The translations under genes and the position numbers were made by a program. The notes beneath the pieces are model-generated. The model ran no database searches. It was not told the DNA's origin and saw nothing but the letters and a program-made list of their open reading frames with translations. Positions 27,752 to 36,371 of a stretch of 64,000 nucleotides of DNA are shown piece by piece; the stretch's first letter is position 1, and each line of letters begins with the position of its first letter. Source of the stretch: Pseudovibrio sp. Alg231-02 (lineage in GTDB: Bacteria; Pseudomonadota; Alphaproteobacteria; Rhizobiales; Stappiaceae); NCBI RefSeq assembly GCF_900143565.1, contig NZ_FREX01000005.1:248001-312000 (forward strand), written 5' to 3'.

Positions 27752-28834
27752 ATGGGCGCAGCATTACAATACCAAGCCAATCAGCTAAACATCTTTCAAG
27801 AGCATGGACCAAGACTGGCAGAGCTGGGCCTATGCGTTATCCCTTTAGGCGGTGAAGATGGGAAAAAGCCGCTTGTACAGGGGTTTGATAAGCTCGAAGC
27901 CCCTTACTCTATCGAGGCGATTGTGGGATGGGCTGAAGGAGCTTTTAGAAATGCAAATGTTGGAATTGTCACAGGGTGGCCTAGTCAGGTCTTTGTCGTT
28001 GATGTGGACGACAGCTCTTTGGTTCCTGAGATGCTCAATAGGTACGGCGAAGCCCGTTTAGTAACCAGCACTCCAAGCGGCGGGTTCCACCTTTGGTACC
28101 GCTATAACGGCGAAGCATGTGGCGATCTGCGCTCAGAAGGGCTTGGGGTGGACTTGAAGGGGAAAGGCGGAATAATCGTTGTCCCGCCTTCAGCCCGCCC
28201 GGACCTTGGCGGCAAGCAATACCGCCTTGAAAAAGGCCGATGGGAAGAGCTCGCGCATCTAACTAAAGCAAAGCCCCAAATCCCGCAGATCCAAGACAAC
28301 GACAATGACCCAACAGTGCAACCCACAGCCGGAGCAATCCGGAAGGGCAGGCGAAATAAAACCCTCCATAGGGAAGCCTTGAAGCTCGCTAGAGGCTGTT
28401 CGAGCTTAGAGGAACTCCTAGCAGCAGTTAATCAGAACATCGCCCATAGATTGGAGACAGACGCGAGCAGGCCGTTCCCAGAGAGGGAGATAGTCAGAGC
28501 GGTTAAGAGTGCTTGGAAGTACGAAGAGCAAGGCACCAATTTTGCAAATGTGGGAGGCATAAGCTTGACCGGTGATGTAATCGACAGACTTAACCACAAC
28601 GCAAACGCCTTGCAGCTTTACATCCATTTGCGCCGGTCACACGGCGCAAGCCGTAAGCAGTTCTCAGTCTCACCAAAGGCTATGGCCACTAACAAAGTTC
28701 TGCCAGGTTGGAACCACCAAAGGTACCGGTCGGCAAGGGATTGGTTGACGGAAAACTGCTTCCTGAAGCTCATTCACAAAGGCGGGCGAAAAAAAGGCGA
28801 TGCTGATATGTTTGTGTTTACAGACGGGACGTGA
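27752..28834 (+). CDS. bifunctional primase/polymerase (prim-pol) domain protein
   Basis: The 360-residue protein has an N-terminal prim-pol domain. The segments are PLGGEDGKKPLV near 31-42, the metal site VVDVDD at about 82-87, STPSGGFH with His113, then GVDLKGKGGIIVVPPS. These match the archaeo-eukaryotic primase core found in P4-like and phage replication proteins. The C-terminal part carries a small helical region (FPEREIVRAVKSAWKYEE), typical of the primase C-terminal helper, but no helicase ATP-binding motif. It likely primes or replicates the excised island. It is cut short relative to full P4 alpha-type primase-helicases, so it would need a host or helper-phage helicase. Confidence 0.85.
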   Translation: MGAALQYQANQLNIFQEHGPRLAELGLCVIPLGGEDGKKPLVQGFDKLEAPYSIEAIVGWAEGAFRNANVGIVTGWPSQVFVVDVDDSSLVPEMLNRYGEARLVTSTPSGGFHLWYRYNGEACGDLRSEGLGVDLKGKGGIIVVPPSARPDLGGKQYRLEKGRWEELAHLTKAKPQIPQIQDNDNDPTVQPTAGAIRKGRRNKTLHREALKLARGCSSLEELLAAVNQNIAHRLETDASRPFPEREIVRAVKSAWKYEEQGTNFANVGGISLTGDVIDRLNHNANALQLYIHLRRSHGASRKQFSVSPKAMATNKVLPGWNHQRYRSARDWLTENCFLKLIHKGGRKKGDADMFVFTDGT

Positions 28835-28850
28835 ACAAGGTCCGTTTGTA

Positions 28851-28869
28851 GGGTACGGAAACTGTACCC
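28851..28869. promoter_or_regulatory. short inverted repeat after prim-pol gene
   Basis: GGGTAC and GTACCC are separated by seven bases just after the prim-pol stop and 65 bases before the next gene. It could be an operator or a weak hairpin. Confidence 0.4.
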
Positions 28870-28933
28870 AATATAATAAACACGCCCCTTTTATTCAGAC
28901 AGCTTTATCCGTCAGGTGATTGGAGAATTGAAA

Positions 28934-29224
28934 ATGGCTAGCGTGATCGATTTTCGAGCAGCAGCACAGCAGCGTGGAGCAAAGATCCGGGTAGTCTCAG
29001 GTGTGACCGGTCCCAAGCGCCGATGGACTGAAGAAGACGATGACACATTGCGGATTGGCTGGCATGACGACATCAGCGCGGAAGCTATTGGCAAACGACT
29101 TGGCAGAACTGAAGCAGCAATCCGCAATCGAGCTGGACAGCTCAAACTACAGCGCCCTACTGCCTTGGAAATGTGGGAGTGGGATCAGGTAGCCCTTAAG
29201 CAATTGGGGTGGAGGCACTGGTAG
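28934..29224 (+). CDS. SANT/Myb-like DNA-binding domain protein
   Basis: The 96-residue protein carries a homeodomain-like helix set: R-R-W-T-E-E-D-D-D-T-L-R, then A-E-A-I-G-K-R-L-G-R-T-E-A-A-I-R-N-R-A. These are the hallmarks of a SANT/Myb or GcrA-type DNA-binding domain. The ATG at 28934 is chosen over a GTG at 28916 because GGAG lies eight bases upstream of it. It probably regulates island genes. Genes of this kind are common in alphaproteobacterial prophages. Confidence 0.75.
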   Translation: MASVIDFRAAAQQRGAKIRVVSGVTGPKRRWTEEDDDTLRIGWHDDISAEAIGKRLGRTEAAIRNRAGQLKLQRPTALEMWEWDQVALKQLGWRHW

Positions 29225-29532
29225 TCCAGAGGTCGCGCCTCTGGCGCTTGCTCCGCAGCCTCGTCGCAAACCTCAACACAAGGACATAACGATGCAAGAA
29301 CAATCTTCCAAGCTCACAGCAAAACAGAAGATGATCGTAATCGAGTAGCCCCTTAAGGCCCTTACAATATCATCAGTAACCTGCGCTATCGCATGGTGTC
29401 AGCGCAAAACTACGGAGAGGCCAAGCGTGGTTACTCAAATGGCGAGTAAGGCACACCAGTCTTTCGTTTAATGATGCGAGCGAGCTCTAGTTCAGGTCAC
29501 CGATAACCAGCCTAAACTAGAACATAGAACGG
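29225..29532. other. gap with a possible truncated terminase-like peptide
   Basis: An 18-codon frame at 29292-29348 (MQEQSSKLTAKQKMIVIE) has the K-L-T-A-K-Q start seen in small-terminase N-termini, then stops. It is too short to call. Nothing else is supported here. Confidence 0.3.
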
Positions 29533-29895
29533 CTAAGCAGGGGAAGGTTCTTGCCGCGCGCGCCTAGCATCATAAGGGCATAGGGCTGAGATTGTTTGCA
29601 GCAAACCACTACAGCCCGCAAGAATGATTGGAATGTGTGTCGTGCCCATCACCACTTTTACAGATGGTTCAAACACAGATATGAGGAGCAGTAACGAGCT
29701 AGCGAATGTTGCGGCCGCATATAGCGTATCATGCTTTGTTTTTAAGGCGCCGATTGTAAACTTATCAGTCGCTTTAGAGAAAAAGTCCCACACAATATTG
29801 ATGAACATGAAAAGCAAAATCCAAAATAGATAGTATTTAGCTAAATCAACATTATTACTGGGAAAAAAAGCTACGATCACTACACGTTCCAACAT
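29533..29895 (-). CDS. small hypothetical membrane protein
   Basis: The 120-residue protein has about three predicted membrane segments (about 22-37, 60-75, 88-102) and a polar C-terminal tail. It follows the 87-residue membrane protein gene by 17 bases on the same strand, so they probably form a two-gene unit. I do not recognise the family. Small paired membrane proteins in islands are sometimes effectors or holin-like, but nothing in the sequence proves this. Confidence 0.5.
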   Translation of the reverse strand: MLERVVIVAFFPSNNVDLAKYYLFWILLFMFINIVWDFFSKATDKFTIGALKTKHDTLYAAATFASSLLLLISVFEPSVKVVMGTTHIPIILAGCSGLLQTISALCPYDARRARQEPSPA

Positions 29896-29912
29896 CGCAA
29901 ACCAGTGATATC

Positions 29913-30176
29913 TTATCTAAAAAACACAATCTTAACTGTTTGGCCAATAGCGCCAAACACGCCGCCTCCAATTGCAAAATAATCGAAGAACAACTCAGAC
30001 TTAGTTTCATTCAGCCACTGCACTGCCTCAGCTGCATGGGTTACATTCAAAGCGCCAAGAGTTGCTAAACCAAGAGTTGCACCGACGATTGCGGCCTTTG
30101 ATATGGCAGCAATTCCCATGATCATTTTCCACGACATTGAGTCCGAACTTTCAAATGTATATGAATAATTACGCAT
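29913..30176 (-). CDS. small hypothetical membrane protein
   Basis: The 87-residue protein has a hydrophobic stretch (about 17-48, rich in Ala, Gly, Ile and Thr) and a second one near the C-terminus (about 68-85, IGGGVFGAIGQTVKIVFF). Its stop is 17 bases before the next small membrane-protein gene, suggesting cotranscription. No family is recognised. Confidence 0.5.
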   Translation of the reverse strand: MRNYSYTFESSDSMSWKMIMGIAAISKAAIVGATLGLATLGALNVTHAAEAVQWLNETKSELFFDYFAIGGGVFGAIGQTVKIVFFR

Positions 30177-31219
30177 TAAATCTGCCTCAAATTAGCAATA
30201 GCAGTCTCTCACAGTCAACGCTACTTGGGGACAACTTAAAATTGCTACCATGGAAACTAGCAGAACAATTGGAAACAAAGAATGAACTTTAGCTTCCATA
30301 AGTGCAGCAACAAAACGCAAATTATGAAGGCACTCTAAGCACCATTCTTAGGTTTGATTCTAACCAGCCCCCCGGTTTAGGGACCGTATTTCGCTTTTTT
30401 CAGTTTGCTGCGGTGGCGGAGCCCACGTTATGGCCCGTTACAGCTGAAAAAATAGCGGGGTTACATGACAGGTTCAGACGAAAAAGATTAAGTAAATCAA
30501 AGCCCCAACCTTCAAAACATGTAAAACCGCCCCCTTTTAACGTACTCGCCCAGTTTCGCATTTTGGCTGCATTTGGCCGATCTTCCCTCTATCCGCTTGG
30601 CGTTGCTTTCCAACCGCTCTAAAAAGCGAGTGAGAAGCAGAGGACAACTCCCTCACCCAAACAGGTGTAATGGATTGATTGCATATCCTTTTTCTGCTTC
30701 TACGGGCCTTTTAAAAAGGGAAGGTAAGCAAGGCCTTTAAAGCTGAAAAACGACAAAGTTCAGCCCTATCACGGCATCCGCTCCATTTTGCCCCTCAAGA
30801 GCACTTAAGCAAAGAGGGAAGCTGGACTACACGCCCTGAGGCTTAGAAAGCGCGTATAGAGCAGGAAACACTCTCAGACGCCAACAACCATAGGCAGAAG
30901 TCCGTATCGAACTGCAGCACGCTTTAAAACACCCAGCGTAACACAGCACAAGCGCCAGAAGCCATAATGAGGCGCCTTCAAGGCAAATGAACTGGATTAA
31001 TCAAAGCAAGGATGAGAAAGCGCCCAGAACAGGCCTAAAACGGCTAGTGCGGACTTTCTGGTGCTCTAGATAGAGCTAGCATCAGAATAGTGAGTTGGAT
31101 CAAGGGGACTGTTGTAAGAAACCGAAAAATTGCTCCAACACTACGTCATCACCAATATGAAAACCAACTACTGCTGTATATAAAATATGCCAGCAGTAGA
31201 ATGTCGATTATTATAAGGA
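30177..31219. other. gene-poor stretch containing repeat R1
   Basis: No convincing gene is visible; open frames here lack ribosome-binding sites and look random. The stretch holds repeat R1 copy A (30779-30934) and a short fragment resembling the start of repeat R2 at 31056-31069 (TCTGGTGCTCTAG). Confidence 0.55.
30779..30934 (+). repeat. island repeat R1, copy A
   Basis: A 156-bp segment from CCGCTCCATT to GCTTTAAAAC plus four bases is repeated at 34159-34314 with moderate divergence. Conserved blocks include CTCAAGAGCACT, CCATAGGCAGAAGT and ATCGAACTG. It contains no gene. Each copy lies a few hundred bases upstream of a cargo gene. Confidence 0.82.
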
Positions 31220-32572
31220 TTAAAAATTTCCACTTCTCATCCGAGATAGTTCTTCGGTCACAAGCTGCATTGGCAGCTCAAAAAAATCAAAAAGTCCATA
31301 AAGCGGTGACAAAAGTGGCTGCACAATCTCCGGCAGATTAGGATCAATAGAGTTTGCATCTATATGTGTGCTTAGTTCAATTGTGTTCTGACGAGCAACT
31401 CTCCTTTGCCGCATCAGCCTTCGACCTTCGATACTAGTCAATGCTCTACCCGCCAAGCCTGAATAAATAGCCGAGAAGCGGATTGTAGCTGTTCCTTCAA
31501 AAAGATTATTTGCTAGTCTCCTAGCATGAAGAAGCGTTTCACCAACCCGCCAAATAGGGAGCGTGACATCAAACGCTGTTGCGGGTGGAAGATCAAGGTC
31601 GTCTCCATCTTCTTGAAACCCTCTCAGCAAAAAAGCAAAGCCTTCAGGACTAACACGCCAATAATCCGAGTGAGCGGGATCGTTGTCTTGAATGCGCATT
31701 TGGGGGTCGCCGCCAAGCCAACATTCAACAGAACCATCTATTGGGTAAGGTTCAATCCCTTCTCTTGTCGGATACCAAAAAGGAGGCCATCCGGTATATC
31801 GCGTCTCGCTTCGCTTTAGCAACTCAGAAAATTGAGCTGGAGTAATATGTCGACGTTCACCGATAATTTCATATGCAAAGCAATAGCTTCCATGCGGAAA
31901 TCGAGGGCCAGAATTTTCTGCCAACGGCTCTACGAGGTGTTCCCATCGCAAGTGACTCGCATTGGTCCACTCTTCAAGAGCAGCAGGCTCTGCCTCACGC
32001 TCTATTTGGGGAACAGCCCCAGTGATCAGATCCCTTATCTGATCGAACATGTCATCACGTCGATTACGCAAGCAACGATCAAGAAGAGCGTCCCATTCCT
32101 GAGCACTCTGAGGTGTTTCACTTCGGGGGCCAGGCTTCCTGACATAGATTGCATTGCTAGTTACGATGTTTCCATGAGGCCCCGCCCGACGAGCGCGGAC
32201 GGGAACGCGATGTCCCCCGGGAACAACCACGATTGGATACAGAGCACCCTCAGGGCTTGGGACAATATGGACGGCGCAATGGAAGGGAGGATCACAGTAA
32301 TTGTGAACGATGCCATTAATTAGGTCTTGGCTATATCCCTCGAAATCAGCAGGACGTCCTTCTGCCTCGACAACACCTGCATCCGTTTCAAGAAGACCTA
32401 AAGCTACAAACCCTCCTCCACTATTGGCGATAGCGAGAATAGCTTTGGCCACAGTAGCCTTATCCTCATTAGACCCTTGCAAATCAAGCCAGTTTTTCAC
32501 CTCAAAGTCAGGGGATTCTCTTGGGTCGACGAGCAAATCCTTTAGTCTCTCACGACTGACCTCAATAACCAT
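31220..32572 (-). CDS. AlbA_2 (Schlafen-type) domain protein
   Basis: The 450-residue protein starts with an AlbA_2 / divergent AAA-4 domain: E-S-P-D-F-E-V-K-N-W-L-D, then KATVAKAILAIANSGGGFVALG, then a V-P-S-P-E-G core. This domain occurs in Schlafen proteins and bacterial nucleic-acid-binding regulators, several of them in defence islands. The C-terminal 270 residues show no catalytic motif I can name. ATG 32572 is used rather than the TTG two codons upstream. The gene stands alone, oriented against the satellite replication genes and between repeats R1A and R2A, suggesting a cargo gene acquired separately. A role in phage defence is inference. Confidence 0.72.
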   Translation of the reverse strand: MVIEVSRERLKDLLVDPRESPDFEVKNWLDLQGSNEDKATVAKAILAIANSGGGFVALGLLETDAGVVEAEGRPADFEGYSQDLINGIVHNYCDPPFHCAVHIVPSPEGALYPIVVVPGGHRVPVRARRAGPHGNIVTSNAIYVRKPGPRSETPQSAQEWDALLDRCLRNRRDDMFDQIRDLITGAVPQIEREAEPAALEEWTNASHLRWEHLVEPLAENSGPRFPHGSYCFAYEIIGERRHITPAQFSELLKRSETRYTGWPPFWYPTREGIEPYPIDGSVECWLGGDPQMRIQDNDPAHSDYWRVSPEGFAFLLRGFQEDGDDLDLPPATAFDVTLPIWRVGETLLHARRLANNLFEGTATIRFSAIYSGLAGRALTSIEGRRLMRQRRVARQNTIELSTHIDANSIDPNLPEIVQPLLSPLYGLFDFFELPMQLVTEELSRMRSGNF

Positions 32573-32847
32573 GATCAATACTCACGTTTTATCTTGAAAT
32601 GTAAATTACACGAGATGTGATTTGATCTGTTAATTATAGAGAGTTCAATGCATTTCTCGCTTACTGACAACAAACAGCAGCTCACTGTGAGCCACTAAGA
32701 AACTGTTGCTTACTGGAACGTTGGGATATCCTAAAACGCACAAGTTTTGTGGAGCGTGCTTGATAAATGCTTGGAACAAGAGAGTGGTTAGCAAATGTTC
32801 ACTGAGTACAGTACGGCTCAAACGAAAGCCTGCTTACTGACTTCTGT

Positions 32848-32916
32848 GGCTCTCTGGTGCTCTTGGCACTCTGAAGCTCTGTTCAATTCATTACCACAGC
32901 AGCGGTGAAGCGCAAA
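32848..32916 (+). repeat. island repeat R2, copy A
   Basis: A 69-bp block beginning GGCTCTCTGGTGCTC and ending ACCACAGCAGCGGTGAAGCG plus CAAA recurs at 36076-36144. It lies beyond the AlbA_2 gene, at the opposite side from R1A. Confidence 0.8.
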
Positions 32917-32959
32917 CCAATTCCTCGATCAGATAGGAGCGACCACCTTTCAAGGCGAG

Positions 32960-33338
32960 GTGCGCTTTCTGAAAACGAGTAAGCGGCTAAAGCTGCGTGG
33001 TTACAGTGAGTTGTATAATTTTAAGCCAGCCTGCGACAAACCAGACCGCAAACCAATCAGCAAGCGGAATAGCAAACACCCTCTAACAATGTGCAGTCGC
33101 GAGCTTGCTGAGTATACAGGCAAGCAGCACAAACACGTCTTTCGTGACATTGAGAAGATGCTGAATGACCTGTCAGAAGATCGGTCCAAATTTGGGCACA
33201 TCTCAAAAGACAGCTATGGGCGAGCCCAAAAGGGCTACAAATTGCCCAAAGACCTGACCTTCACATTGATTGCTGGCTACAATGTTAAACTGCGCAAGGC
33301 TAGTAGACCGGTGGCAGGAACTTGAAGAGCTTGCATAA
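32960..33338 (+). pseudogene. Rha-type phage regulator, frameshifted remnant
   Basis: The frame from 32960 encodes a recognisable Rha N-terminal domain: LTMCSRELAEYTGKQHKHVFRDIEKML, then YKLPKDLTFTLIAGYNVKLR. The frame then runs into VAGT and stops. The neighbouring frame at 33306-33338 encodes DRWQELEELA, which is exactly how Rha domains continue (a W-x-E-L-E helix), so a frameshift at about 33295-33305 broke it. The usual C-terminal domain is missing. The start is uncertain (GTG at 32960 has no spaced ribosome-binding site). Rha proteins regulate phage lytic growth in phages and satellites. Confidence 0.75.
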
Positions 33339-34158
33339 ACGTCAATTAATTCAATGTTCTACTTTGTTGAAGGGTAATTTGGGGGATACGAAAATAATTC
33401 GGCACCCCGATTCCTGCTGAAGGTTGAAGAGGAACGAGGAGATGACTGCTGTTACCCCGTGGGGGAAGAGCGAAGCAGGGCAGATGGCAACCGGCAAAGC
33501 AACCAGGTATGAGCAAATGAAATCAATATCTAAGCCGCGCTCTTGCCACCGGGGCAACCAGCTGATCAACCAAGCTTAGGTAGCCGGTAGCCGTGCCTCA
33601 AAGCGGCACAGCGGGAAGCCCGACAACTATTTGTAATTACACTCGATATCAGGACGCAGAAGCAGGAAGCGGCCCAGAGGCAGAACACAAACAGGCACGC
33701 CCATGCATTTGAGGCATGAGCCAGCCAAGGAGTTAGCAAAGTTCTTGCCTTTACATGCGCGACAGACACCCACCGGATATCGCGACAAAAGAGAACCCGA
33801 TATACCCCTTCAATTTCACGGGCTAATAACCTCCAGTTTCAGCGAAGTGCGACAGAGGCACGACAGCAACTCAACCAAACAACAGAAGGTCAGAACAGGG
33901 ACACGGGAACTCACTCTAACCTTATGCCGTTGAAAATAAATTTAAGCCGCGAGGACAGCATAGGGACACCAAGAGGACGGCAAAGCATACAGTATCTCCC
34001 CCTCAGAGTGCTGCCCAAACGCTGTTAGTTGTCAGGCAGAGTGAGCAGACAATAAGCACACACAGAGTCTACCACTTAGACAAGCACCAACATCTCTGAC
34101 CTGCGCATAGCTATCAGGATCTTCCAGCTCAGCAACCATCGTGCCAACGAGCGCTAGC
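33339..34158. other. gene-poor stretch with a gene fragment
   Basis: No supported gene is present. At about 34098-34165 on the minus strand lies a degenerate copy of the last 20 or so codons of the small gene at 39325-39525 (R-L-A-L-V-G-T-M-V-A-E-L-E-D-P-D-S-Y). It abuts repeat R1 copy B. A run of nine Cs lies at 34168-34176. Confidence 0.5.
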
Positions 34159-34314
34159 CGCTCCATTCCCCCCCCCTCAAGAGCACTCAAGCAGAGAGGG
34201 AAGCAGGACTACGCTTCCTAAGACTTAGAAGCCCGTATAGAGTAGGAAACGCCCTCAGATGTCACAACCATAGGCAGAAGTTCAAATCGAACTGCTGCAC
34301 GCTTTAAAACGCCC
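34159..34314 (+). repeat. island repeat R1, copy B
   Basis: This is the second copy of the 156-bp R1 element, in direct orientation relative to copy A, 3.4 kb away. It lies 220 bases upstream of the pentapeptide-repeat gene. Confidence 0.82.
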
Positions 34315-34535
34315 CCTCAAGGCACATCACCAGCATCAACAGTTTGCCTCTAAGTATGCGATCAAACCAAGCTAACAGCACAAGTCAGAGCTTAGGAAGC
34401 CAAGTAACATTCTGCTAAGCCCCGCTAAAAAAGGCTGATCAGTTTAATCCGCTGTTGAACTCAGCCTTAACAAGAGTCCATCATACAAAAACTACTTCTA
34501 CGAACATCGCCTTCTGCGCGACAGGTGAGATCAAA

Positions 34536-36020
34536 ATGTCCAGAAAACAAAGGTTACTTGCAGGTGATGATGCATATGCGTTGTGGAAACGTGGTGCTGT
34601 TGAATGGAACCGTTGGGCCAGACAAGAAGGTAAAGATTGGGAGGTTCTATTTGAAGGCAACATTCCAAAAAAAGAAGAAGAAGGGTCGGCGAACTTTGAG
34701 AACTTCGTTTTTACTGGAAAGGTAAATTTTGCCAATGCAACATTACTAAATGCGCGTTTCAAAAATGCGACATTCCAAGGAGAAGCACGCTTCAATGGCG
34801 TGCAATTCAAGTCTGAAACAGACTTTGCTAATGCTCAGTTCATACAGCCAGTTTCATTTCAGCATTCGCGTTTTGAAGGAAAAGTCTACTTTCCTCAAAC
34901 CAAGTTTAAAAAGGTATGTACTTTCGCTCAGGCCCAATTCAAAGAGGATGCCAATTTTAAGCAAACCATCTTTTCTGGCGAAGCAACGTTCCACAAATCA
35001 AAATTCTGCCATTACGCTTCATTCATCGAAGTACTATTTTGGAGGGAAGTTAACTTTCAAGATGCGGAATTTTTTAAAAATTGTCGCTTTGAAAGCACTA
35101 CATTTCATAAATCAGCCAACTTCCCGGGCACAGTTTTCAGAGCTGGTTCACAGCTTGTAGATTGCGACTTTGAAGGCATAACCTCTCTTGGCCACGCACA
35201 ATTTCACGCCGATACAAGTTTTGAGCTATCAACTTTCGAAATGCTCGCCTCCTTCTACGCGGCAAGGTTTGAGAGGCAAGCTACATTCAGGCATAGCAAA
35301 TTCAATGGAAGCCTGGACATATCTAGAGCAAAGTTCCTTTGCATTCCAGATTTTCGCCAGACAGCCCTTGGGCATCATGTGACCTTACGTGGTGCAACAA
35401 TTGAACGACCAATCGAGTTTGCTGATGAAGATGCAGATCGTCTACGACGCCTGAAGGAAATGGCAACCCAATCTAAAGACCACGAGCTTGAACAAGAATT
35501 CTTTGCTCAGGAAATGAAGGCTGCCCGGTCTACTGAGATTCCAGAACATTTGCACACACAGCCTCTTATGAAGCTACGAACTGCAATCCGGCCCATTTTC
35601 AATTCCAAACAGTTCGGTAAAGTAAGGTTACACCTAATTGGCGAACTCCAGCGACGTCGGCTTGTACGTTTGCTCCGTCTGATGCCCAACTACGTATATG
35701 AAGTTTTCAGCAACTTTGGGCGCAGTATTAGCCGTCCATTAATCGGCTTGCTAGCCACATTGCTTGCGTTCTCTGGTGTGTTTCAATTGCTTGCAATCAA
35801 AGAAGGTGCGAGCTGGTCTAGCGCGTTTGTTTACTCTGCAAGCTTGCTACTTCCCTTTTTCGGCTTTGCTCGCAACGAAGGCAGGCTGGCAAGAGAGGCG
35901 CTATTTGGTGAAGACTATCATTCAGCAGTGCTATCATTGACTGGATTTACCGAAGGAACCCTAGGGCTCGTATTTGTTTTCTTGATTGGCTTAGCACTCA
36001 GGAACCGTTTCCGGATCTAG
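34536..36020 (+). CDS. membrane-anchored pentapeptide-repeat protein
   Basis: The 494-residue protein has about 20 tandem beta-helix units between roughly residues 50 and 300, with phenylalanine alternately five and six residues apart (for example ARFKNATFQGEARF). Pentapeptide-repeat beta-helices of this type can mimic DNA or present binding surfaces. A charged linker follows (about 300-360), then two or three membrane segments near the C-terminus (about 400-425, 438-455, 470-490), so the repeat domain is anchored to the membrane. The ATG at 34536 has AGGTGAG eight bases upstream. It sits between repeats R1B and R2B. Such proteins occur in some membrane-associated defence or toxin-like systems; no role can be proved here. 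Confidence 0.72.
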   Translation: MSRKQRLLAGDDAYALWKRGAVEWNRWARQEGKDWEVLFEGNIPKKEEEGSANFENFVFTGKVNFANATLLNARFKNATFQGEARFNGVQFKSETDFANAQFIQPVSFQHSRFEGKVYFPQTKFKKVCTFAQAQFKEDANFKQTIFSGEATFHKSKFCHYASFIEVLFWREVNFQDAEFFKNCRFESTTFHKSANFPGTVFRAGSQLVDCDFEGITSLGHAQFHADTSFELSTFEMLASFYAARFERQATFRHSKFNGSLDISRAKFLCIPDFRQTALGHHVTLRGATIERPIEFADEDADRLRRLKEMATQSKDHELEQEFFAQEMKAARSTEIPEHLHTQPLMKLRTAIRPIFNSKQFGKVRLHLIGELQRRRLVRLLRLMPNYVYEVFSNFGRSISRPLIGLLATLLAFSGVFQLLAIKEGASWSSAFVYSASLLLPFFGFARNEGRLAREALFGEDYHSAVLSLTGFTEGTLGLVFVFLIGLALRNRFRI

Positions 36021-36371
36021 CAAAGCAAATAGCAAAGTTCACTTGATGAAGCCTGCAGTAATTAAGTGGGGGATCGGCTCTCTGGTGCTCTAGGCACTCT
36101 GAAGCTCTGGGCGGACCAATACCACAGCAGCGGTGAAACGCAAAGTGATTGCTGGACAGCTAACTCAAGGCTGATTTGAGCCCATAGCGAACGCTTTACC
36201 TTTACGTGTCACAGCCTTAATAGGAGCAAGATTGCGACTTCAGGGCGCCCACATTTAGCTTGTTGCTTGAGGTCAGAAAGCGAAAATTCGTAACGGGCGC
36301 AAACTCCCTGTTCAGTAACGTAAAAAGCAAACATCAAAGTTCGTCAGGCGAGGGTTCCGAAAATGTCATTT
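36021..36371. other. gap containing repeat R2 copy B
   Basis: Apart from R2 copy B (36076-36144), no gene is supported in this stretch between convergent genes. Confidence 0.5.
36076..36144 (+). repeat. island repeat R2, copy B
   Basis: This is the second copy of the 69-bp R2 element, direct orientation, about 3.2 kb from copy A. It lies 56 bases after the pentapeptide-repeat gene. Confidence 0.8.

Noticed and set aside
29292-29348. 18-codon peptide resembling a small-terminase start
   Set aside because: It is too short to call. K-L-T-A-K-Q could match by chance, though it fits a satellite remnant.
30302-30622. 106-codon plus-strand frame on the island
   Set aside because: It has no ribosome-binding site and an unstructured composition, and lies in a stretch that looks non-coding.
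33703-33933. 76-codon plus-strand frame
   Set aside because: No ribosome-binding site and no recognisable domain; it may be decayed coding sequence.
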